Part shown: positions 16,192 through 24,735 of the stretch, piece by piece
How positions within the stretch are numbered: the stretch's first letter is position 1
Layout of the letters: every line of letters starts with the position of its first letter
NCBI GenBank assembly: GCA_002281555.1
Contig: NCGJ01000003.1
Location: 248,001 to 312,000 of the forward strand
Source: Hydrogenophilales bacterium 28-61-23
Lineage (GTDB): Bacteria; Pseudomonadota; Gammaproteobacteria; Burkholderiales; Thiobacillaceae
DNA length: 64,000 nt
Direction of reading: 5' to 3'
Translations under genes and position numbers: made by a program
The notes under the pieces: generated by a model
What the model was told of the DNA's origin: nothing
Database searches by the model: none
Seen by the model: the letters and a program-made list of their open reading frames with translations, nothing else

Positions 16192-17112
16192 ATGAAATTC
16201 GACATCTTAATCGACAAACAGTTTATTGAATTAGCTTTAGATAAGTCCTTAACTCCCATAGAAAATAAAATGGTATTAAGCTTTGCAAATGACTTCGAGG
16301 ATGGCGAATGGAGATACTCAAAATTCCAGAATTTCATCTGGGACAACATTTGCGAAACAGCCCTATCGCAACTTGAAAGAGAAAAATTAGCAGCTCAATC
16401 ACACACGAAATTAACGGCAGCTGCGCGAAATCTAAGACTAACCGACAAGGCTGATGACATAAGCCAAGGTAGCGAGCTCGCCGAAATAGTTCTATATGGA
16501 ATTATGAAGAATCACTACAAAGCTTTGCCTGTAGTGCCAAAGATTTTTTACAAACAAAACAGTCAAGACAATGCCAAAGGAGCCGACAGCGTTCACATTG
16601 TATTAGAGTCGAATGGTGACTTTTCAGTTTGGTTTGGCGAAGCAAAATTCTACAACAGCATTGAGGATGCACGAATACCCGAAATTCTAAAATCGGTGAG
16701 TAATAGCTTAAATTCCGACAAGTTAAAGAAGGAAAACAGCATCGTTACAAACCTATCTGACATTAATGCGCTAGTTGCTGACAAAGCATTGCTAGGGAAA
16801 ATTAAAAGCGCACTCTCGAATCAAAGCACTTTAGATAATCTAAAACCTAGATTACATATACCAATCCTTTTATTGCACGAGTGCAAAATCACTGCCTCGA
16901 CCAACCAGAATACAGAAAAATATGTACGCGATATTGTCACGTATCACACCGAACGTGCTAATTCATTCTTTAAAAAGCAGATAAAATATTTAGGATCAAC
17001 CACCCATCTATACGAAAAGCTTCACTTCCATCTAATTCTATTCCCCGTACCCAACAAAAAATTAATCATCGACAAGTTTGTTAAGCACGTTGAGTTCTAT
17101 AAGGAGCAATAA
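16192..17112 (+). CDS. hamA: Hachiman defence nuclease HamA (DUF1837)
   Basis: A 306-residue effector of the Hachiman antiphage system. The C-terminal DUF1837 nuclease domain shows a PD-(D/E)XK arrangement: D132 (KGADSVH), then E150 and K152 in VWFGEAKFYN, preceded by the helix GSELAEIVLYGIM. Hachiman HamA is held by HamB and released to degrade DNA on infection. The ATG at 16192 is preferred to 16132 because it follows a GAGG-like site and begins at the conserved part. hamB starts 3 bases after the stop. Codons are AT-rich, unlike the flanking genes, which points to horizontal acquisition. Confidence 0.88.
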   Translation: MKFDILIDKQFIELALDKSLTPIENKMVLSFANDFEDGEWRYSKFQNFIWDNICETALSQLEREKLAAQSHTKLTAAARNLRLTDKADDISQGSELAEIVLYGIMKNHYKALPVVPKIFYKQNSQDNAKGADSVHIVLESNGDFSVWFGEAKFYNSIEDARIPEILKSVSNSLNSDKLKKENSIVTNLSDINALVADKALLGKIKSALSNQSTLDNLKPRLHIPILLLHECKITASTNQNTEKYVRDIVTYHTERANSFFKKQIKYLGSTTHLYEKLHFHLILFPVPNKKLIIDKFVKHVEFYKEQ

Positions 17113-17115
17113 GCC

Positions 17116-19218
17116 ATGGAAGTATTTGAGGCCTGTGGACAGATCAGCGAACTACTGAATTCCGGGCAAGAAACCGAAGCCAGAAACGAACTAATAAAAC
17201 TACTAGACAGACAAACTAGAGAAGCATTTTCCTATACCCCCCTTATCAATCACTTGATTAGGGAAACCGGACTCTATCCGTACTTAGATATTGAAACAGC
17301 CTCCTGGGAAGATAGATTTATCCATGAAGCATTCAAGGTTGATATCGGCCAAAGCGAACCCGTTACTCTTCATCGAGAACAGTCCGCTGTTCTTAGACAG
17401 TTGCTTGAAGGAACCAATTTGGCAGTCAGTGCGCCAACAAGCTTCGGAAAGAGCTTTGTCATTGATGCCTATATTTCTATTAAAAAACCAAAGAACGTTT
17501 TGATTATCGTACCAACAATTGCGCTGACTGACGAAACGAGGCGCAGACTCCAAAAGAAATTTTCAACAACTTACAAAATCATCACAACATCAGACGCTCC
17601 ACTATCCGAACGAAATCTATTCGTTTTTCCACAGGAGCGCGCCATTCACTACTGCAACATAATTCAAGATTTGGATTTACTTGTTATCGATGAGTTCTAC
17701 AAAGCAAGTCAAAGCTTCGACAAGGAGCGCGCTCCCGCATTGGTCCGTGCAATGCTAAAGCTCGGTAAAATCGCAAAACAACGCTATTACCTAGCCCCCA
17801 ATATAACTTCGATAAACGACAACCCTTTTACAAAGGATATGATCTTTCTAAAATTGGATTTCAATACTGTTTTTTTGCAGAAGTACGACCTCTACAAAAA
17901 AATTCTAAAGGATGAAGATAAAAAAAGTGAATACCTGTTAGGGATACTTAGAAACAAGAAAACAAGGTCATTAATTTATGCCGGCAGCTATTCAAACGTT
18001 GATAGAGTAGCCAATTTGCTTAATGCAAGCACACCAGAAATCGGTAGCGACTTGCTAAACAGCTTTGCTGGCTGGCTCTCGAAGAACTATGACAGAAATT
18101 GGAAATTAACCAGTTTGATTAAAAGAGGGACTGGCATACACACAGGGCAGCTTCATCGCTCACTAAGCCAAATTCAAGTGCACCTCTTTGAAGTCGAAAA
18201 CGGCCTACACAACATCATATCCACATCATCAATAATTGAGGGAGTAAACACTTCTGCAGAAAACGTAATCATCTGGAGTAATAAAAACGGCAGACCGTTG
18301 CTCAACGACTTCACCTATAGAAATATCATTGGCCGAAGCGGAAGGATGTTTAGACATTTTGTAGGCAATGTATATATCTTGGAGTCGCCACCATCTCCTA
18401 AAGACACGCAACTGGAATTGGGATTCCCCGATGAGGTGCTTGGCGATATCGACGAGCAATTTTATAAAAAAGATTTAACAACTGAGCAAGTTGCAAAAAT
18501 CGTCAGTTATAAAACTGAAATGACTAAACTTCTCGGAAGTGAGATTTTTGCCCGCTTGCAAGCTGAGAACTCATTTATGACCAGCGACGTATCTCTGTTG
18601 AGAGATATAGCGATGGACATGTTTGAAAACAAGCAGGCATGGCGTGGTTTGGCCTACTTAAATTCACCAGATATTGAAGCGTGGGATCGAATGCTGTACA
18701 AAATACTTCGTCTCTGGCCTGGAGTATGGGAGAGCACATACACATCATTTGTTGGTTTTATCAAAGCCTTATCTAGAAACTGGGAGGGCTCTATTCCAGA
18801 AATCCTTGACGAGTTGGATGGCTTAAATATTGGAGTTGACCAATTTTTCAAACTAGAAAGGCTGGCAACATATAAGCTGGCCGCCCTTCTAAATGATGTA
18901 AACATTCTGCAAAAAGAGATCATAAGAGAGGGGGTTGATATTTCCCCATTTATCGCACGAGTTTCCAGTGGATTTTTGCCCTCTTGCGTTTATCAGCTCG
19001 AGGAGTATGGCCTACCTAGAATGATTTCGAAAAAATTGCACGCGAGCAAATTGATAAACTTCAACGACCATGAATTGACTCTTCACGTTGCAGTTGAGCA
19101 GCTACTAAAGCTACAGGACAGAACGCTGAATCAAACAGAAGGGTTTGATCGTTATATTCTTGAATATTTTTTTGACGGCTTAGCAACCCAAGATCAAGCA
19201 AAAGACAAAAAAGGTTAA
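17116..19218 (+). CDS. hamB: Hachiman defence helicase HamB
   Basis: A 700-residue superfamily 2 helicase that pairs with HamA and senses DNA during infection. Walker A is SAPTSFGKS at about residues 105-113, motif Ia is VPTIALTDE, and motif II is LLVIDEFYKAS with D192-E193, the FY variant seen in this helicase group rather than DEAD/DEAH. Motif VI is NIIGRSGRMFRHFVGN at about residues 405-420. It lies 3 bases after hamA and is probably cotranscribed. Composition is as AT-rich as hamA. Its TAA shares a base with the ATG of the next small ORF. Confidence 0.88.
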   Translation: MEVFEACGQISELLNSGQETEARNELIKLLDRQTREAFSYTPLINHLIRETGLYPYLDIETASWEDRFIHEAFKVDIGQSEPVTLHREQSAVLRQLLEGTNLAVSAPTSFGKSFVIDAYISIKKPKNVLIIVPTIALTDETRRRLQKKFSTTYKIITTSDAPLSERNLFVFPQERAIHYCNIIQDLDLLVIDEFYKASQSFDKERAPALVRAMLKLGKIAKQRYYLAPNITSINDNPFTKDMIFLKLDFNTVFLQKYDLYKKILKDEDKKSEYLLGILRNKKTRSLIYAGSYSNVDRVANLLNASTPEIGSDLLNSFAGWLSKNYDRNWKLTSLIKRGTGIHTGQLHRSLSQIQVHLFEVENGLHNIISTSSIIEGVNTSAENVIIWSNKNGRPLLNDFTYRNIIGRSGRMFRHFVGNVYILESPPSPKDTQLELGFPDEVLGDIDEQFYKKDLTTEQVAKIVSYKTEMTKLLGSEIFARLQAENSFMTSDVSLLRDIAMDMFENKQAWRGLAYLNSPDIEAWDRMLYKILRLWPGVWESTYTSFVGFIKALSRNWEGSIPEILDELDGLNIGVDQFFKLERLATYKLAALLNDVNILQKEIIREGVDISPFIARVSSGFLPSCVYQLEEYGLPRMISKKLHASKLINFNDHELTLHVAVEQLLKLQDRTLNQTEGFDRYILEYFFDGLATQDQAKDKKG

Positions 19219-19496
19219 TGCAAAACAATACCAGCGCCGTCACTCCTCGTAACCAAAGGGGGCAGTGTGAAATTAAATCCTCTGCACAACAAAATTCCGC
19301 CCATTTCAAAACAGATAACTACCCCACCATTCACCCGATGATTCACGCCATATCAGCCTCAATTAGTTCGCTATTCGGCTTTTTGAACGGAGGCGCAGTC
19401 AAGACAAGGCTTTATTACTGGCTTGGAGTTGGCGGGTTTCTTATTTTGGTTTTTGTTGTCGTCATCATTTATACGATTTTCAAAGACAAGAACTAG
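19218..19496 (+). CDS. small single-pass membrane protein after hamB
   Basis: A 92-residue ORF whose ATG overlaps the hamB stop (TAATG), suggesting translational coupling. The first 40 residues are polar and low in structure; the C-terminal half has one strong membrane helix (YYWLGVGGFLILVFVVVIIY) with a charged end (KDKN). An internal ATG at 19335 would give a 53-residue membrane peptide and is a reasonable alternative start. It shares the AT-rich composition of the Hachiman genes. I do not recognise a family; an accessory role in the defence locus is inference from position only. Confidence 0.5.
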   Translation: MQNNTSAVTPRNQRGQCEIKSSAQQNSAHFKTDNYPTIHPMIHAISASISSLFGFLNGGAVKTRLYYWLGVGGFLILVFVVVIIYTIFKDKN

Positions 19497-19551
19497 AACA
19501 GCCAAATAGCCGCGTCTATTACCTTTTCCGCTTCCACATAACCCCCACCCC

Positions 19552-21369
19552 ATGGCCACCCTAATCCCCACCCTCGGCTCCGCCCGCTTCGACGCACGCG
19601 GCGAGTTGCGTCTCGCCGAACGCCTGAAGGATTGCCTCGAAGACAATGCCTGGGTGTGGCACAACATTCCGGTCGGGCCTTTCGGCCGGCATCCGGATTT
19701 CGTGGCTTTGCATCCACAGCAGGGCATTGTGGTGCTGGAGGTGAAGGACTGGCGGCTGGATACGATCGTCAATGTGAACAGCAAGCAGGTGGAGCTGTTG
19801 ACCGATCGCGGCAATGTGTCGACCGACAACCCTTTCGAGCAGGTGCGCAGCTACATGTTCAGCGTGGTGGATACGTTGAAGCGCGATCCGTTGCTGGTGA
19901 ACGAAGGGGGGAGCTTCAAGGGTAAGCCGGTCTTTTCTTTCGGGTATGGCGTGGTGTTCAGCAACATCACGCGCAAGCAGTTTGACCAGACCGATTTGCA
20001 TGAGGTGTTTCCGCCGTCGCGCTGCATCTTTCGCGATGAGATGGCGGAGAAGGTCGACCCTGATACGTTTCGCGAGCAGGTCTGGGACATGGTGTCGCCG
20101 CGCATCGGGCCGGCGTTGTCGCTGCCGCAGATCGACCGGGTGCGTGCGCGGTTGTTTCCGGAGATTCGCGTCGCCCAGATGGCTTTGCCGTTTGACGAGC
20201 CGACGGCCAATGCCTCGCCCGCCGATGACCGCATGCTGGCGGTACTGGATATGCAGCAGGAGTTGCTGGCGCGGAGTATGGGAGAAGGTCACCGCATCGT
20301 GCGTGGCGTGGCGGGTTCCGGCAAGACGCTGATTTTGGCTTTCCGCGCCGAGCAGATCGCACGCGCGGCGAGCCGGCCGGTGCTGCTGTTGAGTTTTGCG
20401 AACGGCATCTCGGGTCGGCTGGAGAATGCGATGCAGGACCGGGGCGTGGAGGACAAGGTGATTACCTCGACCTTCCATGCCTGGTGTTTCAGGATGCTGC
20501 GCGAGTACGGCCTGCCGGCGCCCATTCGCAAGGACTACGACGATGCCGGCTCGTGGTATGCCGCCAACGTGCAGGCCGTGCTCGATGCCGCCGAGCGCGG
20601 GTTGATTCCGGGCGGGCAGTACGACGCAGTGCTGATCGACGAGGCGCACGACTTCGAGCCGCAATGGCTGGCGCTGGCGGCGAAGATGGTGAACCCGGAC
20701 ACGAAAGCGCTGATGATCGTTTACGACGATGCGCAGGCGATCTACAAGGGACGCAAGCGCCCTGTGTGGAAGCAGCTCGGCATCGAGGCCGCCGGCCGCA
20801 CGACGGTGCTCAAAGTGAATTACCGCAACACCGCGCAGACATTGCGCTTCGCGCGCAAGTTCGCCGCCGATGTGATCGGCCTGCCGGGCGTTTGCGCCGG
20901 CGACGAGAACGCGATCCTGATGCCGGAAGACGGCGGCCGCGAGGGGGTGGAGCCGGTGGTGCGCCAGTGCGTGAGCCACGACGGCGAAGCCCATGCGATT
21001 GCGGAATGGTTGCTCGGACGCAAGGCCGCCGGCTACCAGTGGGCGCAGATGGCGGTGCTTTATCCCCGGCATTTCATCGGCGAGCGCTTTGAGAAGGTAC
21101 TGGCGAAACACAATGTGCCAGTGGACGTGGCCAAGGAACATGGCAACCGAGTGCGGACGGACCGTGACGCGGTGCGCTTTCTCTCCATGCACAGCGCCAA
21201 AGGTCTGGAGTTCCCCTGCGTGGCGATAGGCGGGTTGGGTGAGTTGAAGAAGGCCGAAGAGATCGAAGACGACGTGCGCCTGACCTACGTCGCCATCACG
21301 CGCGCAACGCACGAGGCGTTTATTACTTACTCGAACATGTCGGAGTTGGTCGGGCGGCTGGTGGTGTAG
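19552..21369 (+). CDS. NERD-domain nuclease fused to UvrD-like helicase
   Basis: A 605-residue protein. The N-terminal NERD domain (about residues 15-120) carries a PD-(D/E)XK-type set: D49 in HPDF, E63 and K65 in VLEVKDW. A superfamily 1 helicase follows: Walker A GVAGSGKT at 252-259, motif II DEAH at 363-366, VNYRNTAQTL and, near the C-terminus, FLSMHSAKGLEF and YVAITRATHEAF. Such nuclease-helicase fusions process DNA ends and some act in phage defence. The gene is GC-rich, so it was acquired separately from hamAB. No clear ribosome binding site precedes the ATG. Confidence 0.82.
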   Translation: MATLIPTLGSARFDARGELRLAERLKDCLEDNAWVWHNIPVGPFGRHPDFVALHPQQGIVVLEVKDWRLDTIVNVNSKQVELLTDRGNVSTDNPFEQVRSYMFSVVDTLKRDPLLVNEGGSFKGKPVFSFGYGVVFSNITRKQFDQTDLHEVFPPSRCIFRDEMAEKVDPDTFREQVWDMVSPRIGPALSLPQIDRVRARLFPEIRVAQMALPFDEPTANASPADDRMLAVLDMQQELLARSMGEGHRIVRGVAGSGKTLILAFRAEQIARAASRPVLLLSFANGISGRLENAMQDRGVEDKVITSTFHAWCFRMLREYGLPAPIRKDYDDAGSWYAANVQAVLDAAERGLIPGGQYDAVLIDEAHDFEPQWLALAAKMVNPDTKALMIVYDDAQAIYKGRKRPVWKQLGIEAAGRTTVLKVNYRNTAQTLRFARKFAADVIGLPGVCAGDENAILMPEDGGREGVEPVVRQCVSHDGEAHAIAEWLLGRKAAGYQWAQMAVLYPRHFIGERFEKVLAKHNVPVDVAKEHGNRVRTDRDAVRFLSMHSAKGLEFPCVAIGGLGELKKAEEIEDDVRLTYVAITRATHEAFITYSNMSELVGRLVV

Positions 21370-21530
21370 ATCGGAGGGGGCTGGAAAAACCGGGTCAAAC
21401 CATCGAATCCAGTCCCGCCAGTTCATTGAGCACTTCAAGGCGGCATGTCTGGTCGCCGGCTTCCGGGTTGGAGGTGCGAATTCGCCGATACCGTTGGGCT
21501 TGGCACCTCAACCCTATCTACGCTCCACCC

Positions 21531-21842
21531 TCACACCTGCTCCAGAATTTTTATCGGCTTGATCGCTGCCAGCACTTCGGCCATGGACTCCCGCGTCCGT
21601 TCGGTGTCGTACTTGGCCTGTAAGCGCAGCCACCAGCCATCCGACAGGCCGAAGTAGCGGCACAACCGCAGGTCGGTATCCGCCGTCACCGCCCGGGTGC
21701 CGTGCACAATCTCGTTGATTCGCCGGGGCGGCACACCGATGGCCTTGGCCAGGGCATATTGGGACAGGCCCAAGGGCAACAGGTACTCCTCCAGCAGCAT
21801 TTCTCCGGGTGAAACCGGCGCAATCTCGCGTGTCATGAGCAT
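21531..21842 (-). CDS. higA: HigA-type antitoxin
   Basis: A 103-residue XRE-family protein with the HigA signature: SPGEMLLEEYLLPLGLSQYALAKAIGVPPRRINEIVHGTRAVTADT forms the helix-turn-helix, followed by DLRLCRYFGLSDGWWLRLQAKYD. It neutralises the adjacent toxin and represses the operon. It follows higB by 6 bases on the same strand, giving the toxin-first order typical of hig modules. A second ATG two codons in (MTREIAP) is also possible. Confidence 0.9.
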   Translation of the reverse strand: MLMTREIAPVSPGEMLLEEYLLPLGLSQYALAKAIGVPPRRINEIVHGTRAVTADTDLRLCRYFGLSDGWWLRLQAKYDTERTRESMAEVLAAIKPIKILEQV

Positions 21843-21848
21843 CTCCTT

Positions 21849-22127
21849 TCAGTGGTAATCCACGATCTCCACGTCCCAGGCATCGCCGTCTACGAAGCGG
21901 AAGCACAGGCGCCATTGGTCGTTGATGCGCACACTCCACTGGCCGACCCGGTCCGCCCGAAGCGGTTCCAGCCGATTGCCCGGCGGCGCGCGCATGTCTT
22001 CGATCACCGTTGCCAGGTCCAATTGCTCCAGCTTGCGCAGGGCGGCCCGCTCCACGTTGACGAAGCGGGCCACACGCCGGCCGCGAAACAGCGTCTGGGT
22101 GTCCTTGCACTTGAACGTCTTGATCAT
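21849..22127 (-). CDS. higB: HigB-type mRNA interferase toxin (RelE superfamily)
   Basis: A 92-residue toxin. The family pattern is clear: FKCKDTQTLFRGRRVARF, KLEQLDLA, the PPGNRLEPLRADR loop and the C-terminal WSVRINDQWRLCFRFVDGDAWDVEIVDYH. Proteins of this type cut mRNA on the ribosome. The ATG at 22127 matches the usual family start; a longer reading to 22205 adds a leader with no similarity. It is directly upstream of higA, and a palindrome overlaps its promoter region. Confidence 0.9.
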   Translation of the reverse strand: MIKTFKCKDTQTLFRGRRVARFVNVERAALRKLEQLDLATVIEDMRAPPGNRLEPLRADRVGQWSVRINDQWRLCFRFVDGDAWDVEIVDYH

Positions 22128-22133
22128 CCCCAA

Positions 22134-22161
22134 AGCATAACGGATGGCGTTAATAACGCAA
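22134..22161 (-). promoter_or_regulatory. candidate higBA promoter with operator palindrome
   Basis: Reading leftwards, TTGCGT (22161-22156), a 16-base spacer and TATGCT (22139-22134) form a -35/-10 pair. A palindrome with 6-base arms, GCGTTA at 22147-22152 and TAACGC at 22154-22159, overlaps the -35 and spacer, a good position for HigA repression. The -10 is very close to the higB ATG, so the mRNA may lack a leader. Confidence 0.45.
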
Positions 22162-22423
22162 GGCGTCATGCTCCTGCACGCAGACCGCCCCCGCACCGAC
22201 AACACCTCTGAACCAACGGGTCAGTGTGGAATTACCAACAAACCGGCGTTTTGCCCCTCAAGCTGCCGATTCCAGCGACCCGGCATGGTAGGAAGTGCAC
22301 AACCCGCTCATCACCATCTTCGAAACGCCACCGGATTCGGTAATCGCCGACCCGTTCGGCTGGACTGGCTGTTGATCGGGTTCGGCGTCCTTTCAGCCTT
22401 CCTTTGGCTTTCCGATACGGCGA

Positions 22424-22831
22424 TCAACCCTCCTCGGTCAGCCAGTTCTGAATCTGCAAGCCATCCACGCGGGCGAATTCGCCGACATTGTCGGTGACCA
22501 GCGTGAGCCCGGTGGCCTGGGCCTGAGCGGCGATCAGCAGGTCGTTCGGGCCGATGATCTGGCCGCTACGTTCGAGTTCGGCGCGAATGTCGCCGTAATA
22601 TCGGTCGGCCTCCGGTTCCAGGGGGAGGATTTCTAGCGCTTGAAGTATCGCCTCCAGCTGCGCGCTCAACTTGGGTGAGCCTTTCTTCGCGGCGCCGTAG
22701 CGCAGTTCGCAGGCGACGATGATGCTGGTACAGACAGCGCTTTCACCGACTTCGGCGATCTTGCGGGCGACGACGCCCCCAGGGTTGCGCACCAGATGGG
22801 AAAGAATGTTGGTGTCGAGCAGATAGCGCAT
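22424..22831 (-). CDS. vapC: VapC-type PIN ribonuclease toxin
   Basis: A 135-residue PIN-domain toxin. The acidic active-site residues are in place: LLDTNIL near the N-terminus, VACELRYG, then GPNDLLIAAQA and VTDNVGEF. VapC toxins cut tRNA or rRNA. The ATG at 22831 shares its A with the vapB TGA (TGATG), so I chose it over the TTG one codon upstream. The gene lies directly after vapB and appears intact. Confidence 0.92.
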   Translation of the reverse strand: MRYLLDTNILSHLVRNPGGVVARKIAEVGESAVCTSIIVACELRYGAAKKGSPKLSAQLEAILQALEILPLEPEADRYYGDIRAELERSGQIIGPNDLLIAAQAQATGLTLVTDNVGEFARVDGLQIQNWLTEEG

Positions 22832-23064
22832 CAAAGCTCGACCGGTTCGATGGGGAGTTCGTCGATGGCGGGGAAGTCGTCAGTCATGGGCTGAAGGTCG
22901 GCCAATACCGCCAGCAGCGATTGGGTTGGCGCCGGTTCGATGATCAGCCGGTCGCCCTCCTTGCGCACGATGGCTTCGTTGCCAGGCAGTTCGAATTCCC
23001 GAGGAATGCGCAAGGCTTGGTTGCGGCCATTGCGAAACAGTCTGACGTGGCGTTCGGTTTGCAT
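22831..23064 (-). CDS. vapB: VapB-type antitoxin (SpoVT/AbrB fold)
   Basis: A 77-residue antitoxin. The N-terminal swapped-hairpin DNA-binding part (VRLFRNGRNQALRIPREFELPGNEA) is typical of VapB/AbrB proteins, and the acidic C-terminal tail (DDFPAIDELPIEPVEL) would bind and block VapC. It is the first gene of the operon and is coupled to vapC. A perfect 24-base palindrome about 30 bases upstream is the likely operator. Confidence 0.9.
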   Translation of the reverse strand: MQTERHVRLFRNGRNQALRIPREFELPGNEAIVRKEGDRLIIEPAPTQSLLAVLADLQPMTDDFPAIDELPIEPVEL

Positions 23065-23093
23065 GGCAAGTCCTTGGGTGAGTAGCGCTGTTG

Positions 23094-23117
23094 AAGCCTA
23101 TGCCACGGCATAGGCTT
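23094..23117. promoter_or_regulatory. 24-base palindrome upstream of vapB, candidate VapBC operator
   Basis: Arms AAGCCTATGCC (23094-23104) and GGCATAGGCTT (23107-23117) are perfect reverse complements separated by AC. It begins 30 bases before the vapB start, the usual place for autoregulation by a VapBC complex. Confidence 0.65.
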
Positions 23118-23396
23118 GGTCAAGGCACACGACTTTATCCCATCCATGGGTGATGTCCAGCTAACCGTCAGTGGCGGCAAAACCCGCATCGGCAAACTCG
23201 ATCTGATTGCCAATATTCTTAGCACAGGCTCCAGCACGACCCCATGTTGTCGCCATGACCACCAGACCCGTGCCAATGTAGGCAGCGGAACAATCGGCCG
23301 GCCGGGTTGTTCCGCCCGCGGCCGGGACTGGAGACGGCAGCGCGGCTGGTATGGATGTTGCTGTGTAGGCAAGCACTCAGGCCCATACCCCGGAAA
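23118..23396. other. intergenic stretch with no assignable gene
   Basis: Between the vapBC operator and the next rightward gene I see no convincing coding sequence; short frames here lack conserved features or ribosome binding sites. It should hold the promoter for the gene starting at 23397. Confidence 0.5.
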
Positions 23397-23936
23397 ATGT
23401 CGAATCCCGAACAGGAAATCCAGCACATCAAGGACTGTATCGCCACGGTCTATGCCCGGCGCGAGCGGTTGAAACTGGCGCTGGAGACGGGTGCCGTCGC
23501 GCCCCGCGCCGGTTTCGCGCAGCTGGAGGAAACCGACCGGGAGCTGTCCGGACTGGATAGTCGTTTCAAACAACTCTGGGACGCGGCACACCCCGCCGCA
23601 AACTGGGCGCGGCGCACCGTTTTCGAGCCGATTCATCTGGATTGCGTGACCGCGATCATGCTGAAAATCCTGGACGCGAAATGCAAGATGGGCGCGCCGG
23701 AAAAGACCGCCCTGACCGCCGTTTACGACGTGATCAAGGACCGCCCCGGCCAGAGTCTGGACGACGCAGTCCATGGCCTGATCGCTAGCGCCCGCCTGGG
23801 TGCGGATGCCGATCTGGCCGAACGCATCCACGCCTGGCGCGAACGGGCCGAAGCGCACATTCCGAAGCCGGTGATGAAGGGCTTCAAGCAAATCCTGCGG
23901 GCATCCCTGCCCATGCAACGAACCGAAGAGGAATAG
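23397..23936 (+). CDS. 179-residue protein of unknown function, paired with the rhodanese-ankyrin gene
   Basis: A soluble, largely helical protein with no signal peptide. Residues 5-60 look like a coiled coil or helical hairpin (IQHIKDCIATVYARRERLK, LEETDRELSGLDSRFKQL). I do not recognise a family. The ATG at 23397 was chosen because the upstream in-frame extension is composed of improbable residues. It ends 2 bases before the GTG of the rhodanese-ankyrin gene, so the two are almost certainly cotranscribed and may act together. Confidence 0.6.
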   Translation: MSNPEQEIQHIKDCIATVYARRERLKLALETGAVAPRAGFAQLEETDRELSGLDSRFKQLWDAAHPAANWARRTVFEPIHLDCVTAIMLKILDAKCKMGAPEKTALTAVYDVIKDRPGQSLDDAVHGLIASARLGADADLAERIHAWRERAEAHIPKPVMKGFKQILRASLPMQRTEEE

Positions 23937-23938
23937 CC

Positions 23939-24721
23939 GTGAACTACCGCGACATCGAATGCTCCGAACTTGCCGCCCTGCGCGACGAAGCCGACCTGCT
24001 GATCTTCGACACGCGCGATCCGGACAGCTACGCGCGCGGCCGCCTGGACGGCGCCCAACCGGTCACCGACGCCGCTCTCAGGAAACTGATGAAGAGTAGC
24101 CAGCGCGAACGGCCGGTGCTGGTCTACTGCTATCGCGGCAACAGCAGCCGCGACATCTGCCAGTTCATCGCCGGCTTCGGCTACAGCCGGGTCTACAACC
24201 TGGCCGGCGGCTGGCAGGCCTGGGAAGCTTTCAAGCAGGCCGCACCGACGCGCAAACCCAGTCCGAGCCTGGTCGCCTGGCTGTCACACTGCGGCTTCCC
24301 CGCCGACAACATCCATGCTCGCGCCGAAAACAGCATGTCGCCGCTGATGCTGGCCGCGCTGAAAGGCGAACGGGCGCTGGTGGAGGAATTGCTCGCGCTC
24401 GGCGCCGATCCCAACCACGTCAACGACGATGAACATCACGCGCTCTGGTTCGCCTGCGTCCACGGCGACCCGGAGTTGGTGTCGTTGCTCATCGCCCACG
24501 GCGCCAACGTCGACAACCAGAACGTCAACGGCGCCACTTGCGCCATCTACACCGCCTCCACCGGCAAACTGGAAGCGCTCAAACGTCTGGTGCAAGCCGG
24601 CGCCGACCTTGCCAAGGAAACCAGCGGCGGCTACACGGCGCTGGAGAGCGCGTCCACCCTGCCGGTGCTCAAGTTCCTGCGCGGATTCGCGCCGGAGCGA
24701 CGGGCGTTGTCAGCGGCGTAA
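23939..24721 (+). CDS. rhodanese domain fused to ankyrin repeats
   Basis: A 260-residue protein. The N-terminal rhodanese domain (about residues 5-105) has DTRDPDSYARGRLDGA and the active-site loop with Cys in VYCYRGNSS, so sulfur transfer is plausible. After a linker come about four ankyrin repeats (about 125-245: SPLMLAALKGERALVEELL, ALWFACVHGDPELVSLLIAHGANV and so on), a protein-binding scaffold. The start is GTG at 23939, 2 bases after the upstream gene. The sulfur acceptor is unknown; the ankyrin part may dock it or its neighbour's product. Confidence 0.82.
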   Translation: MNYRDIECSELAALRDEADLLIFDTRDPDSYARGRLDGAQPVTDAALRKLMKSSQRERPVLVYCYRGNSSRDICQFIAGFGYSRVYNLAGGWQAWEAFKQAAPTRKPSPSLVAWLSHCGFPADNIHARAENSMSPLMLAALKGERALVEELLALGADPNHVNDDEHHALWFACVHGDPELVSLLIAHGANVDNQNVNGATCAIYTASTGKLEALKRLVQAGADLAKETSGGYTALESASTLPVLKFLRGFAPERRALSAA

Positions 24722-24735
24722 GTAGCAGCCGCGAC

